DNA of 64,000 nt from DATMRS01 sp035566015 (GCA_035566015.1 DATMRS010000020.1:1-64000), one strand, 5' to 3'. Shown: positions 1 through 7,959, counted from the first letter of the stretch. The notes: generated by a model from the letters alone, not told the origin. Numbers and translations: made by a program.

Positions 1-1
1 G

Positions 2-205
2 TACACGCTCGCCGACATCAATTTCTATGCGCATTGCGGGATGATGGTCGAGCGGATGTTCCCCGAGATGAACATCGCCGGGCGCGCGCCGCGCCTCGTT
101 GAATGGCGCGACCGGGTCACCGCCCGCCCCGCCGTCGCCAGCGCGCTCGCCGGCGAGGACCGCACCGCGCCGGGCCTCAGGACCTGGACCGGCCACGTGC
201 GCTGA
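2..205 (+). CDS. Glutathione S-transferase, C-terminal part (5' truncated)
   Basis: The frame is open from the window edge and encodes the last 67 residues of a protein that begins outside. It reads YTLADINFYAHCGMM followed by APRLVEWRDRVTARPAV, the usual end of the all-helical C-terminal domain of a glutathione S-transferase: an ADI segment, then a W-R-D-R-V-x-A-R-P helix. The glutathione-binding thioredoxin-like domain is not in the window, so substrate class cannot be judged. Family assignment is from this motif only. Confidence 0.7.
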   Translation, partial: YTLADINFYAHCGMMVERMFPEMNIAGRAPRLVEWRDRVTARPAVASALAGEDRTAPGLRTWTGHVR

Positions 206-229
206 GGGGCCAGCCCCCACGCCCTCATC

Positions 230-321
230 GTCATTCCCGCGCAGGCGGGAATCCATAAGCGCCGTGCGGCGTCCCTGTTGCGAGGACAGAGCCTATGGAT
301 TCCCGCCTGCGCGGGAATGAC
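230..321. repeat. 92-bp element with 28-bp terminal inverted repeats
   Basis: Positions 230-257 and 294-321 are perfect reverse complements (28 bp, starting GTCATTCCCGCGCAGG). Each arm also contains its own small palindrome, CCCGCGCAGGCGGG. The element has no coding capacity. It belongs to the same hairpin family found at several other gaps in this window, so it is best described as a REP-type or MITE-like intergenic repeat. Confidence 0.8.
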
Positions 322-348
322 AATGGTGAGAAGCGACGCACCCCACTC

Positions 349-440
349 GTCACCCCGACGAAAGTCGGGGCCCATGGACTCGGCTCGCTCCTTCCCAGCC
401 GACCCGCCGTCCCCTGGATTCCGCCCTTCGCCGGAATGAC
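349..440. repeat. REP-like hairpin element, second copy, imperfect
   Basis: Starts GTCACCCCGACGAAAGTCGGGG and ends with the complementary GCCGGAATGAC after about 90 bp. It has the same length and end layout as the 230-321 element, with diverged arms and a CCATGGACTCGGCTCGCTCC centre shared with other copies. Together the two elements fill most of the gap between the glutathione S-transferase and the TetR gene; I see no gene in the gap. Confidence 0.7.
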
Positions 441-516
441 GAAAGTGGAAGGCCACCTTCGCCCGGACAATCCTTGAATTCCGCCTCCTCCCATCAAACG
501 GCTATAGCCGGGAACG

Positions 517-1095
517 ATGACTGATTCGTCCCGCAGCCGTCTGCTCGTCGCCGCCGAGCGGCTTATTATCGAGGAAGGGCTGAAGGCCCTTTCGATCCGA
601 CGCATCGCCGCCGAGACGGGGCTGAACAGCGCGCTGATCCGCTATTATTTCGGCAGCGTCGATGGCCTTCTCACCACGCTCGCCCAGCACAATCTGGAGC
701 CGATGCTCGAACAATGGCGAGCCGCGCCGGGGGCGGAGGCGGGGCTGCGCGCGGTGCTGCACGGCTATTTCGCGCCGATGTGGCTGCCCGCGCGTCATTG
801 TCCGGAGGAGCGCGCGCTGATGGTGATCGACGAAGTCGTCGCGCATGGCGACGCCAACGTCCGCGAGGCGCTGACCGCGCCGTTGCTGGCGCCGTTCGAA
901 CGCACGCTGTCTGCGATCGCGCAGTTGCGGCCTGACTTGCCCGCCGACGATGCGGCCGCGCGCCTCGGCTTCGCCAGCGCCGGCGCCCTCGGCATGCCGC
1001 CGCGCAGCCGGACACGCCGGCTTTTCGCAGGGCGCAGCGTCGGCCGCCTCGACGATGCGGTACACTTTGCCGAGGCGCTGTTCGCCGGCCATTGA
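517..1095 (+). CDS. TetR/AcrR family transcriptional regulator
   Basis: 192 residues. The N-terminal 55 residues form a TetR helix-turn-helix domain: LLVAAERLIIEEGLKALSI, RRIAAETGLNSALI, RYYFGSVDGLL. The rest is a helical ligand-binding and dimerisation domain ending in a basic tail. The gene lies directly before a cytochrome P450 on the same strand, 51 bp away, and a perfect palindrome suited to a TetR dimer lies in that gap. I infer a ligand-released repressor of the P450. The effector cannot be read from sequence. Confidence 0.85.
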   Translation: MTDSSRSRLLVAAERLIIEEGLKALSIRRIAAETGLNSALIRYYFGSVDGLLTTLAQHNLEPMLEQWRAAPGAEAGLRAVLHGYFAPMWLPARHCPEERALMVIDEVVAHGDANVREALTAPLLAPFERTLSAIAQLRPDLPADDAAARLGFASAGALGMPPRSRTRRLFAGRSVGRLDDAVHFAEALFAGH

Positions 1096-1112
1096 CCATT
1101 TCGTGCCGCCCA

Positions 1113-1130
1113 TTTACTCACTTGAGTAAA
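1113..1130. promoter_or_regulatory. Probable TetR operator upstream of the P450
   Basis: TTTACTCACTTGAGTAAA: two perfect 8-bp arms (TTTACTCA/TGAGTAAA) around a 2-bp centre. It is AT-richer than its surroundings, lies between the TetR stop (1095) and the P450 start (1147), and precedes the P450 ribosome site CGGAGGC. Size and symmetry fit TetR-family operators. Binding by the adjacent regulator is inference. Confidence 0.7.
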
Positions 1131-1146
1131 CCAATCGGAGGCGAGC

Positions 1147-2337
1147 ATGGTGGAAGTGATCGAGCGGCCGGCGCACGTGCCCGAGGACCGGGTGGTGGAT
1201 TTCGATTTCATGCAGCCCGGCCCAGCCGGATCGGACCCGTTCGCGGCCTGGTCGCGGCTACACGGCCGGCCGCCGCTTGTCTGGACGCCGCGCAACGGCG
1301 GCCATTGGATCGCGACGCGTGGCGAGGATATCCCGCGCATCCTGGCCGATCATGAGCGCTTTTCCTCCTCGCGCGCCTTCATCGGCCTGCCGGAGCGGCC
1401 GCGCGCGGTGCCGCTGGAATATGATCCGCCCGAGCATGGGCCGCTGCGCAAGCTGCTGCTGCCCGCCTTCACGCCCAAGGCCGTCCGCCGCTGGAGCGAG
1501 GAAGCCGAGCGGCTGGCGATCGAGCTGATCGAGGGCTTTCGCGACAAGGGTCATTGCGAGTTCATGGCCGATTTCGCGCAGCAATTGCCGATGATAATCT
1601 TCCTCAAGATCGTCGACCTGCCGCTCGATCATCGCGCGATGCTGGTGGAGTGGGTGAACACGGGCCTGCGCTCGACCGACGAGGCGGCGCGGCAATCGGC
1701 GCGGTCGAACCTCAACGCCTATATCGCCGATATGGTGGACCGCCGCACCGCCCATCCGGGCGACGACCTGCTGAGCCAGGCGATCCATGCCGACATTGGC
1801 GGGCGGACGATGAATCGTACCGAGGCGCTGGGCCTCGCCAGCGGCCTGCTCGGCGGCGGGCTGGATACCGTCGCCTCGACGATGGGCTGGATCGCCTGCT
1901 TCCTTGCGGGTCATGCCGAGCATCGCCGCGCGCTCGCCGCCAATCCGAAGGCGATCCCCAAGGCGATCGAGGAATTGATGCGACGCTTCTCGATCGCGAA
2001 CATCGCGCGCGTCGTGAAAGAGGATATGGATTATGAGGGCGCGCGGCTGAAGGCGGGCGAGCAGGTGCTGATGGCGAGTTGCATCCACGGCCTCGATCCG
2101 CGCAGCTTCGCCGATCCGACCGAGGTGGATTTCAGCCGGCGCGATTCCTACAGGCATTCGACGCTGAGCCACGGCATCCACCGCTGCATCGGCGCGCCGC
2201 TCGCGACGCAGGAACTGAAGATCTTCCTCGAGCAATGGCTGGCGCGCATTCCCGAATTCGCGCTCGATCCGGACGATCCGCCGGTGATGGTGACGGGGAT
2301 CGTCCACGGCCTCGATCGGCTGAGCCTGCGCTGGTAG
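1147..2337 (+). CDS. Cytochrome P450
   Basis: 396 residues, the normal length of a soluble bacterial class I P450. The I-helix oxygen-activation segment reads LLGGGLDTVAST, the K-helix ExxR appears as EELMRR, and the heme loop is LSHGIHRCIGAPLA with the thiolate ligand at Cys347. The usual Phe at the start of the heme loop is Leu here. The start is set by CGGAGGC six bases upstream. No ferredoxin or reductase gene adjoins it, so electrons must come from partners elsewhere. The TetR gene and operator just upstream suggest substrate-induced expression. Substrate unknown. Confidence 0.92.
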   Translation: MVEVIERPAHVPEDRVVDFDFMQPGPAGSDPFAAWSRLHGRPPLVWTPRNGGHWIATRGEDIPRILADHERFSSSRAFIGLPERPRAVPLEYDPPEHGPLRKLLLPAFTPKAVRRWSEEAERLAIELIEGFRDKGHCEFMADFAQQLPMIIFLKIVDLPLDHRAMLVEWVNTGLRSTDEAARQSARSNLNAYIADMVDRRTAHPGDDLLSQAIHADIGGRTMNRTEALGLASGLLGGGLDTVASTMGWIACFLAGHAEHRRALAANPKAIPKAIEELMRRFSIANIARVVKEDMDYEGARLKAGEQVLMASCIHGLDPRSFADPTEVDFSRRDSYRHSTLSHGIHRCIGAPLATQELKIFLEQWLARIPEFALDPDDPPVMVTGIVHGLDRLSLRW

Positions 2338-2364
2338 CGGCGCCGCCGAAAACCGGTATATGAA

Positions 2365-2394
2365 AAGGGCCGGAGCGCATGCGCCCCGGCCCTT
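2365..2394. terminator. Hairpin terminator shared by convergent genes
   Basis: Nine-bp perfect stem AAGGGCCGG/CCGGCCCTT with a 12-base loop, flanked by AAAA on the left and TTCCCCTT on the right. It lies between the P450 (rightward) and the PEP-CTERM gene (leftward) and could stop both transcripts. Confidence 0.65.
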
Positions 2395-2418
2395 CCCCTT
2401 CCCCCGATGGGTTATCGA

Positions 2419-3060
2419 TCAGGCGTAGGTGACGCTGACCTTCTGGCGGCGGCGCATCGACGCACCGACCAGGCCGAAGCCGGCGATCATCATCGCCCAG
2501 GTCGCGGGCTCGGGCACCGCGCCAGCGGAATCGCTGATCAGCGTGAAGGTGCCGAGCACGTCCGTGGTCGCATTGTTCAGCGCGAAGTCCGTGTCCTGCA
2601 GCGCAATCGTAAACTCGCCACCGTCACCGAAAGTGAAGGTCTGCGGGCCGCCCCACGACACATGCCCATAGCCGTTGCCGAACAACTGCCAGACGCCAAA
2701 AGTCTCGCCGGTGATCGGGCCGCCGGTCACGCCCGTCGGGTCGGTGAAGGTGAAATTGACCGCGATATTGTAGGGCGTCGTATCTTCAGCGAAGTCCCAA
2801 TGATCCCAGTCGATCAGATTGACGACATCTTCCGGGGAGCCAATCTGCAACACCGCAGTCGTGGCCGACGCCGTGCCGGCCGTATCGAGCGTGAGCGGTC
2901 CGAAATTGAGGCCGCTCGCGGTGATCTTCAGACCAGGGTCCGTCGTGTGCGCGGAAATGCCAGAGACATTACCGGTGATCGTCGTCGACGCCATCGCAGG
3001 CGCGGCCATCATCGTCGTCGCGAGCAGGCCGATCGCAAAAATTTTCCTCGTCATGGACAT
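2419..3060 (-). CDS. PEP-CTERM sorting domain-containing secreted protein
   Basis: 213 residues. An N-terminal signal peptide (KIFAIGLLATTMMAAPAMA) is followed by a Thr/Gly/Asp-rich region poor in charged residues, with no domain I recognise. The C-terminus has the PEP-CTERM signature: VPEPATWAMM, a hydrophobic stretch IAGFGLVGASM, then MRRRQK. Such tails are recognised by an exosortase and the proteins usually reach the surface or matrix. No exosortase gene lies in the window. The low-complexity body makes the molecular role unknown. Confidence 0.88.
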   Translation of the reverse strand: MSMTRKIFAIGLLATTMMAAPAMASTTITGNVSGISAHTTDPGLKITASGLNFGPLTLDTAGTASATTAVLQIGSPEDVVNLIDWDHWDFAEDTTPYNIAVNFTFTDPTGVTGGPITGETFGVWQLFGNGYGHVSWGGPQTFTFGDGGEFTIALQDTDFALNNATTDVLGTFTLISDSAGAVPEPATWAMMIAGFGLVGASMRRRQKVSVTYA

Positions 3061-3389
3061 TCCCCTGTTCTGATCGGAGTGGTCCGGGAATCCTTAATGC
3101 TAAAGAAGTCGTTAATGCAAGCTTGCACTGGAAAGCATGGCTTTCCGCCGGACAAAATGGTTAATATCGGCACGGAGAGACAATAGAGATTGGCTGTCCT
3201 GGCGCCACATCTTCCGACTCGTAAAATTTATTTACAGAGTCCTGTTGTAAGATTTTTTTACAAAATGAATTCTTGTGCTGATCGAGGGCGGAACGGTCGC
3301 CGATCGCCATGCGCCTCCTGCGCCCGCATGCCTTATCATTGTCACGCCAAGCGCCTATAAAGGGGCGAAGCAACCGCGAAGGCTGATCC
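3061..3389. other. AT-rich 329-bp intergenic region with several palindromes
   Basis: Divergent promoter region between the PEP-CTERM gene (left) and ispG (right). It is clearly more AT-rich than the genes. It contains TGCAAGCTTGCA at 3116-3127, a 7-bp stem GGAAAGC/GCTTTCC at 3130-3146, and TTGTAA/TTACAA arms at 3245-3263 around a T-run. A possible ispG promoter is TTATCA (3333) and TATAAA (3356), 17 bp apart. No open frame with coding character was seen. Confidence 0.5.
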
Positions 3390-4505
3390 ATGTCCATTCG
3401 TCCGTGGCGCGACATCACGCGCCGTCAATCGCGCCAGATCATGGTCGGCAACGTGCCCGTCGGCGGCGATGCGCCCGTCACCGTGCAGACGATGACCAAC
3501 ACGATCACCGCCGATGCGAAGGCGACGATCGACCAGATCCGCCGCTGCGAGGAAGCGGGGGTGGACATCATCCGCGTCTCCTGCCCCGACGAGGCGTCCA
3601 CCGCCGCACTGAAGCAGATCGTCCGCGCCGCGCGGGTGCCGATCGTGGCGGACATCCACTTCCACTATAAGCGCGCGCTGGAGGCGGCGGACGCGGGCGC
3701 GGCGTGTCTGCGCATCAATCCGGGCAATATCGGATCGGCCGAACGGGTGAACGAGGTGGTGCGCGCCGCAAAGGCCAATGGCTGCGCGATCCGCATCGGC
3801 GTCAACGCCGGCAGCCTGGAGCGCGACCTGCTCGAAAAATATGGCGAGCCGTGCCCGGAGGCGCTGGTCGAAAGCGCGCTCGATCATATCCGCCTGCTCG
3901 AAGAGCATGATTTCCGCGAATATAAGGTGGCGGTGAAGGCGTCGGACGTGTTCCTCGCCGTCGCGGCCTATCAACAGCTCGCCGAGGCGGTCGATTGCCC
4001 GCTGCATCTGGGCATCACCGAGGCGGGCGGGCTGATCGGCGGCACCGTCAAGTCGGCGATCGGCATCGGATCGCTGCTCTGGTTCGGGATCGGCGACACG
4101 ATTCGCGTCTCGCTCTCGGCCGAGCCCGAGGAGGAGGTGCGCGTCGGCTATGAGATATTGAAGGCCATGGGCATCCGCCACCGCGGCGTGCGCGTCGTCT
4201 CCTGCCCCTCCTGCGCGCGGCAGGGGTTCGACGTGATCCGCACCGTGCAGACGCTGGAGGAGCGGTTGCAGCATATCGCGACGCCGTTGTCGCTGTCGGT
4301 GCTTGGCTGCGTCGTCAACGGCCCGGGCGAGGCGCGCGAGACTGACATCGGCATCACCGGCGGCGGTCAGGGCAAGCATATGGTCTATCTGTCGGGCGTC
4401 ACCGATCACCATATCCAGGACGCCGACATGATCGACCATATCGTCAAGCTGGTCGAGGCGAAGGCCGCCGAGATCGAGGCGGGGACGGCACAAGCGGCCG
4501 AGTGA
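3390..4505 (+). CDS. ispG: 4-hydroxy-3-methylbut-2-en-1-yl diphosphate synthase (flavodoxin)
   Basis: 371 residues, normal for the short bacterial IspG form. It converts methylerythritol cyclodiphosphate to HMBPP in the MEP isoprenoid pathway using a 4Fe-4S cluster. The N-terminal TIM barrel is typical (VGGDAPVTVQTMTNT, DIIRVSCPD, VADIHFHYKRAL, LRINPGNIG). The C-terminal cluster domain supplies the cysteines in SCPSCARQG and LGCVVNGPGEA. The ATG start gives MSIRPWRDI, as in relatives. It stands alone between a PEP-CTERM gene and a convergent membrane-protein gene. Confidence 0.97.
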   Translation: MSIRPWRDITRRQSRQIMVGNVPVGGDAPVTVQTMTNTITADAKATIDQIRRCEEAGVDIIRVSCPDEASTAALKQIVRAARVPIVADIHFHYKRALEAADAGAACLRINPGNIGSAERVNEVVRAAKANGCAIRIGVNAGSLERDLLEKYGEPCPEALVESALDHIRLLEEHDFREYKVAVKASDVFLAVAAYQQLAEAVDCPLHLGITEAGGLIGGTVKSAIGIGSLLWFGIGDTIRVSLSAEPEEEVRVGYEILKAMGIRHRGVRVVSCPSCARQGFDVIRTVQTLEERLQHIATPLSLSVLGCVVNGPGEARETDIGITGGGQGKHMVYLSGVTDHHIQDADMIDHIVKLVEAKAAEIEAGTAQAAE

Positions 4506-4517
4506 GGGCGGGAGCGG

Positions 4518-5165
4518 TCAGCCGCCCAATATGTTGATGCTGAACGCCAGCACGCCAAGGTTGAAGACGAACGCGGCGAGGCAGTGGAAGATCGAGATGC
4601 GGCGGAAATGCCGGCTCGTCATGTCGACGTCGGACGTCTGGAACGTCATCCCGAGGCACACCGAGAAATAGAGGAAGTCCCAGTAATCGGGCTCCTTCGT
4701 TCCCGGAAAGTCGAGCCCGCCGGTGTCCTTGCCGCCTTCCCCTTCGGTATAGAACATATGCGCATAATGCAGCGCGTAGATGACATTGCTGAACAGCCAG
4801 GTGAGGGCGAGCGTCACGACGCTCAGCGCGATCGAATAAGGCGTCGGCGCCTGTTTCTGCATCACCTCGCTGGCGACGGCGACGAAGATCACCGCCATCA
4901 CCGCCGCCGTCAGCGCGAGCAAGGCCGCGCGGTTCGCATCGTTGCGCCTTGCCGCCTCGCGCATCTGGCGCGCCTGATTGTTGAGCAGAGGAAGGCAGGA
5001 CAGCAGAAAGACGAGCGCGCCGAGATCGAACCCCGCCATCACGCCATGGCGCAACCCCAGCACCGCCGCCCCCACCCCGCCGCCCAGCAGCGCGAGGACC
5101 GCGAAGGCGATGAAGCGAAGCGGGGCGATGCTGTTGCCGATCCCAGCCGGACGAGACGAAGCCAT
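4518..5165 (-). CDS. DUF1345 integral membrane protein
   Basis: 215 residues with about five hydrophobic helices: FAVLALLGGGVGAAVLGL, DLGALVFLLSCLPLL, a pair in the middle (AVMAVIFVAVASEV; IALSVVTLALTWLFSN), and a C-terminal one after FHCLAAFVFNLG. The conserved DUF1345 block is present: YWDFLYFSVCLGMTFQTSDV, preceded by HYAHMFY. The family is widespread but has no established function. It converges with ispG, 12 bp apart. Confidence 0.82.
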   Translation of the reverse strand: MASSRPAGIGNSIAPLRFIAFAVLALLGGGVGAAVLGLRHGVMAGFDLGALVFLLSCLPLLNNQARQMREAARRNDANRAALLALTAAVMAVIFVAVASEVMQKQAPTPYSIALSVVTLALTWLFSNVIYALHYAHMFYTEGEGGKDTGGLDFPGTKEPDYWDFLYFSVCLGMTFQTSDVDMTSRHFRRISIFHCLAAFVFNLGVLAFSINILGG

Positions 5166-5219
5166 GCGCCTATCCTAAAGTGTTCCGCTGCTTGGGAAAA
5201 GTGAAGATAAGCCCCTATC

Positions 5220-5312
5220 GTCATTCCGACGGAAGTCGGGATCCACGGGCGCGGGTCGATCCATTCAGGAAGCGGGCCGAGCCCATGGGGACCCCGCTTT
5301 CGCCGGGGTGAC
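5220..5312. repeat. REP-like hairpin element
   Basis: Begins GTCATTCCGACGGAAGTCGG and ends CGCTTTCGCCGGGGTGAC, about 93 bp, with a CCCATGGGG near the right end. Same family as the 230-440 elements. It fills the gap between the DUF1345 start and the SMR exporter gene. Confidence 0.7.
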
Positions 5313-5368
5313 GCAGGGGGTATTGCCGCTGCCTCCCCTATCGATGAGCGCGCAAAGGAGGACGACAG

Positions 5369-5698
5369 ATGGCTTGGGTGTATCTGATAATCGGCGGGTT
5401 GTTCGAAGTGGGGTTCACCACCTGCCTGCGCTTCGTCGACGGCTTTCGCAATGTGCCATGGACGCTGGGCTTCCTCGTCTCCGTCGCGTTGTCGATGGCG
5501 CTGCTGGAATATGCCGCGCGCACGATCCCGATGGGCACGGCCTATGTCGTCTGGGGCGGGATCGGCGCGGTGGGGACGGTGCTGGTCGGCATAGCCTGCT
5601 TCGGCGAGCCGGCGGGCGCGGCGCGGATCGCGCTTCTCCTTGCGATCATCGCCTGCGTCATCGGGCTGAAGCTGGTGGGTGGCGGCGCGCACGCCTGA
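5369..5698 (+). CDS. SMR family exporter, SugE/Gdx-like
   Basis: 109 residues and four predicted membrane helices, the size of a small multidrug resistance subunit that works as an antiparallel dimer. The essential membrane Glu is in the first helix (IGGLFEVGFTTCL), and the third helix has the GTAYVVWGGIGAVGT motif. The Gly-Gly after Trp and overall pattern are closer to SugE/Gdx guanidinium exporters than to EmrE. The ribosome site AAAGGAGGA is clear. I looked for a guanidine riboswitch in the 56 bp after the repeat and did not see one, so the substrate stays open. Confidence 0.85.
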   Translation: MAWVYLIIGGLFEVGFTTCLRFVDGFRNVPWTLGFLVSVALSMALLEYAARTIPMGTAYVVWGGIGAVGTVLVGIACFGEPAGAARIALLLAIIACVIGLKLVGGGAHA

Positions 5699-5714
5699 TC
5701 GCCGCCTCGGGCCG

Positions 5715-6143
5715 TTACTCCCGAGGCGGGCGATCGAGCGAGACGCCGTACAATTCCATCCGATGATCCACCAGGCGGAAGCCCAGCTTTTCGGCGATCC
5801 GCTTTTGCAGCGCCTCCAATTCATGATCGACGAATTCGATCACATTGCCCGTTTCCACGTCGATCAGATGATCGTGATGCGCTTCGGGCGCGGCTTCGTA
5901 TCGCGCGCGGCCGTCGCCGAAGTCATGACGTTCGAGAATCCCGGCCTCCTCGAACAGGCGCACGGTGCGATAGACCGTCGCGATCGAGATACCGGGATCG
6001 ATCGCCGAGGCGCGCGCATGCAGCGCCTCCACGTCGGGATGATCCTCCGCCTCCGAAAGCACGCGTGCGATCACGCGCCGCTGCTCGGTGATGCGCAGTC
6101 CCTTGTCAGCGCAGAGCGCCTCTATGTCGATCTTGCGGGACAT
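5715..6143 (-). CDS. fur: Fur family transcriptional regulator
   Basis: 142 residues. The N-terminal winged helix has LRITEQRRVIARVLSEAEDH and GISIATVYRTVRLFEEAGI. The metal-binding domain has HHDHLIDVETGNVIEF, where many Fur proteins carry a CxxC structural zinc site (HHDHLIC..C); here both cysteines are absent, as in alphaproteobacterial Fur/Mur proteins. Conserved His and Glu residues of the regulatory metal site remain. By family it represses iron- or manganese-responsive genes as a dimer; which metal is used cannot be told here. Confidence 0.9.
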   Translation of the reverse strand: MSRKIDIEALCADKGLRITEQRRVIARVLSEAEDHPDVEALHARASAIDPGISIATVYRTVRLFEEAGILERHDFGDGRARYEAAPEAHHDHLIDVETGNVIEFVDHELEALQKRIAEKLGFRLVDHRMELYGVSLDRPPRE

Positions 6144-6245
6144 GGCTTTCCCTCGCCTCCAACTTTAGGTGCCCAGAAGGGGTGCTAGTGCCTTTTGCCG
6201 GCGGAAGGAAGCCGCCCCGGCCGATGGGGGTCGCGAAATGCGACG

Positions 6246-6294
6246 CGGCCGGCGCGGCCCCTTTCGCAAGGGTCCGCTCCGGCCGCCTTTTTCC
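6246..6294 (+). terminator. Long hairpin with T-tract on the plus strand
   Basis: An imperfect stem of about 18 bp pairs 6246-6263 with 6268-6285 around a TCGC-type loop, and CCTTTTT follows on the plus strand. No plus-strand gene precedes it: fur starts leftward at 6143 and mucR ends leftward at 6320. It may act as a bidirectional end for mucR, or terminate a short plus-strand RNA that starts near fur. Confidence 0.5.
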
Positions 6295-6319
6295 AGAACC
6301 GGCGCTATGCGGGCGCGTC

Positions 6320-6733
6320 TCAGCGCTTGCGGCGCTTGGTGCCCAGCCCGATCTTCTTGGCGAGCGAGCGGCGCTGCTCGGCATAATTGGGCGCGACCAT
6401 CGGATAGTCGGCCGGCAGATTCCACTTCCGCCGATAGTCGTCGGGCGTCATCTGATAATGCGTCATCAGGTGACGCTTCAGCATCTTCAGCTTCTTTCCG
6501 TCTTCCAGACAGACGACATAATCGGGCTTCACCGAAGAGCGGATCGAAACGGCGGGCTCCTGCTTCACTTCGGGCTCGGCAGGGGTGTCGCCAAGGCCGG
6601 AGAGCGCGTTGTGGACATTCTCGATCAACGCGGGAAGATCGGAAACCGCCACACTGTTGTTGCTGACGTGGGCGGAGACGATATCGGCCGTTAACGTAAT
6701 CAACGTCTCCGACATGCCATTTTCATCACTCAT
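6320..6733 (-). CDS. Ros/MucR family transcriptional regulator
   Basis: 137 residues. The C-terminal half is the MucR/Ros zinc-finger DNA-binding domain: DYVVCLEDGKKLKML, RHLMTHYQMTPDDYRRKW, PMVAPNYAEQRRSLAKKIG, then a basic tail (TKRRKR). The N-terminal part (residues 8-50) is the helical oligomerisation region. The family binds AT-rich DNA as an H-NS-like silencer controlling exopolysaccharide and surface genes. The upstream 100 bp is noticeably AT-rich, which fits autoregulation. An internal Met at residue 7 is an alternative start. Confidence 0.9.
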   Translation of the reverse strand: MSDENGMSETLITLTADIVSAHVSNNSVAVSDLPALIENVHNALSGLGDTPAEPEVKQEPAVSIRSSVKPDYVVCLEDGKKLKMLKRHLMTHYQMTPDDYRRKWNLPADYPMVAPNYAEQRRSLAKKIGLGTKRRKR

Positions 6734-6835
6734 TATGCGAACCCTTACTGTGCAAATTCGAGTCGGATTTCAAAAGATGTGCATAGGGAAATGCACGCGA
6801 GGCTCACATGTTATCCCGACCTGTGAATTGCAAGT

Positions 6836-7339
6836 CTATTTTGGTGAACTTTGCGCCATCATCGACGTATCGAGTGAGATCACGAGACTGAGCGCATCAT
6901 AAACTGCGCCATCTTTGCCGCGATAATAAGCAGGCCGCCGCCCGATTTGCGAAAAGCCGGCACGTTCATACAGTATCGCCGCCTTGTTGCCGTTACGCAC
7001 TTCCAGATAGAGCCGTTTCGCCCGACGTTCGCGCGCCATATCCGCACAATGATCGAGCAGCGCGCCGCCTATGCCTGCGCGCCGCTGCCCCGGCTTGACG
7101 CCGATCAGCAGCAGCTCGGCCTCGTCGACGATGACGCGGGCGAGCGCGAAGCCTGCGACCGCGCCGTCCACCTCGGCCAGCGTCAGCCACACGCCGGGCA
7201 GGCCAAGGATGCCGAGGCACTGCGCCGCCGTCCATGCCTCGCCATAAGCGGCGTCGAACGCCTCGTCGATCACGTCGGCGACGGCGGCGATATCCTTGCT
7301 GTCGCCTACGCGCAGCGTGAAACGCTCATCCTTGGCCAT
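6836..7339 (-). CDS. rimI: Ribosomal protein S18-alanine N-acetyltransferase (RimI-like GNAT)
   Basis: 167 residues from ATG at 7339, five bases after the tsaB stop. The GNAT fold is clear: acetyl-CoA loop GVKPGQRRAGIGGALLDH, then YLEVRNGNKAAILYERAGF and the RRPAYY segment typical of RimI. A longer open frame upstream lies inside tsaB and has no GNAT character, so the ATG with spacing from tsaB is chosen. tsaB-rimI pairing is a standard arrangement and supports the name. It follows tsaB in one leftward operon. Confidence 0.9.
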   Translation of the reverse strand: MAKDERFTLRVGDSKDIAAVADVIDEAFDAAYGEAWTAAQCLGILGLPGVWLTLAEVDGAVAGFALARVIVDEAELLLIGVKPGQRRAGIGGALLDHCADMARERRAKRLYLEVRNGNKAAILYERAGFSQIGRRPAYYRGKDGAVYDALSLVISLDTSMMAQSSPK

Positions 7340-7344
7340 CACGT

Positions 7345-7950
7345 TCAGGCCGGCGGCCGCGCATCCGGCGCGCGGCCGTAGAGCGGGCTTGCGGGCAAGA
7401 TGGCGAGCGCGGGCGGCAGCAAGGCGAGATCGGCCGCGCGGGGCACGGCGTCCCGCGCCTCGCCATTGCCCCGCGCGGCGACCAGCGCGGCCGCGCCGTT
7501 GCCCAGCACCAGAGCATCGGGCGTCAGCCGCGCCGCCTCTTCGGGGGGAAGCGAGACGATCGGCCCGGCCTCGGCCAGCGGATCGCCCGCGAAGCGCTGC
7601 ACGAACAGTTCGCCATGTCCTCCGTTGATCGCCACCGCCACCGTCTCCCGCGCGTTCCTGCCCGCCGCCGCGATCAGCGCGAGCGACGAATAGCCGTTGA
7701 CCGGCACGCCCCAGCCTAGCCCGAGAGCACGCGCCGCCGCCAGCCCCACGCGCACGCCGGTAAAGCTGCCTGGGCCGCAATCGACCACGATCGCGTCGGC
7801 CCGGCCGCCGCCCGGCAGTTCGGCGATCATTGGAATCAGCCGCTCGGCATGGCCGCGCCCGACGATCTCGTGCCGCTCGGCAACGACCTTCGCGCCGTCA
7901 AGCAGCGCCACCGAGCAGGCGGCGGTGGCGGTATCGATCACCAACAGCAT
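7345..7950 (-). CDS. tsaB: tRNA threonylcarbamoyladenosine biosynthesis protein TsaB
   Basis: 201 residues of the ASKHA fold. The N-terminal phosphate-loop-like start LLVIDTATAACSVALLDG, the HAERLIPMI segment and GPGSFTGVRVGLAAARAL identify TsaB. With TsaC, TsaD and TsaE it makes the t6A37 modification on ANN-reading tRNAs; TsaB itself is a non-catalytic partner of TsaD. It is first in a two-gene leftward operon with rimI. The genes tsaC, tsaD and tsaE are not in the window. Confidence 0.93.
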   Translation of the reverse strand: MLLVIDTATAACSVALLDGAKVVAERHEIVGRGHAERLIPMIAELPGGGRADAIVVDCGPGSFTGVRVGLAAARALGLGWGVPVNGYSSLALIAAAGRNARETVAVAINGGHGELFVQRFAGDPLAEAGPIVSLPPEEAARLTPDALVLGNGAAALVAARGNGEARDAVPRAADLALLPPALAILPASPLYGRAPDARPPA

Positions 7951-7959
7951 TGTGGCAGC

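Noticed and set aside
230..321. Insertion sequence because of perfect terminal inverted repeats
   Set aside because: Only 92 bp with no transposase frame; better treated as a REP or MITE-like element.
5313..5368. Guanidine riboswitch before the SMR exporter
   Set aside because: Only 56 bp remain after the repeat element, and I see no paired ACGR-loop hairpins or long ykkC-type fold, only a good ribosome site.
7340..7780. Extended N-terminus of RimI reaching into tsaB
   Set aside because: The extension is Arg/Gly/Ala-rich out-of-frame tsaB sequence without GNAT features; the ATG at 7339 starts the conserved domain.
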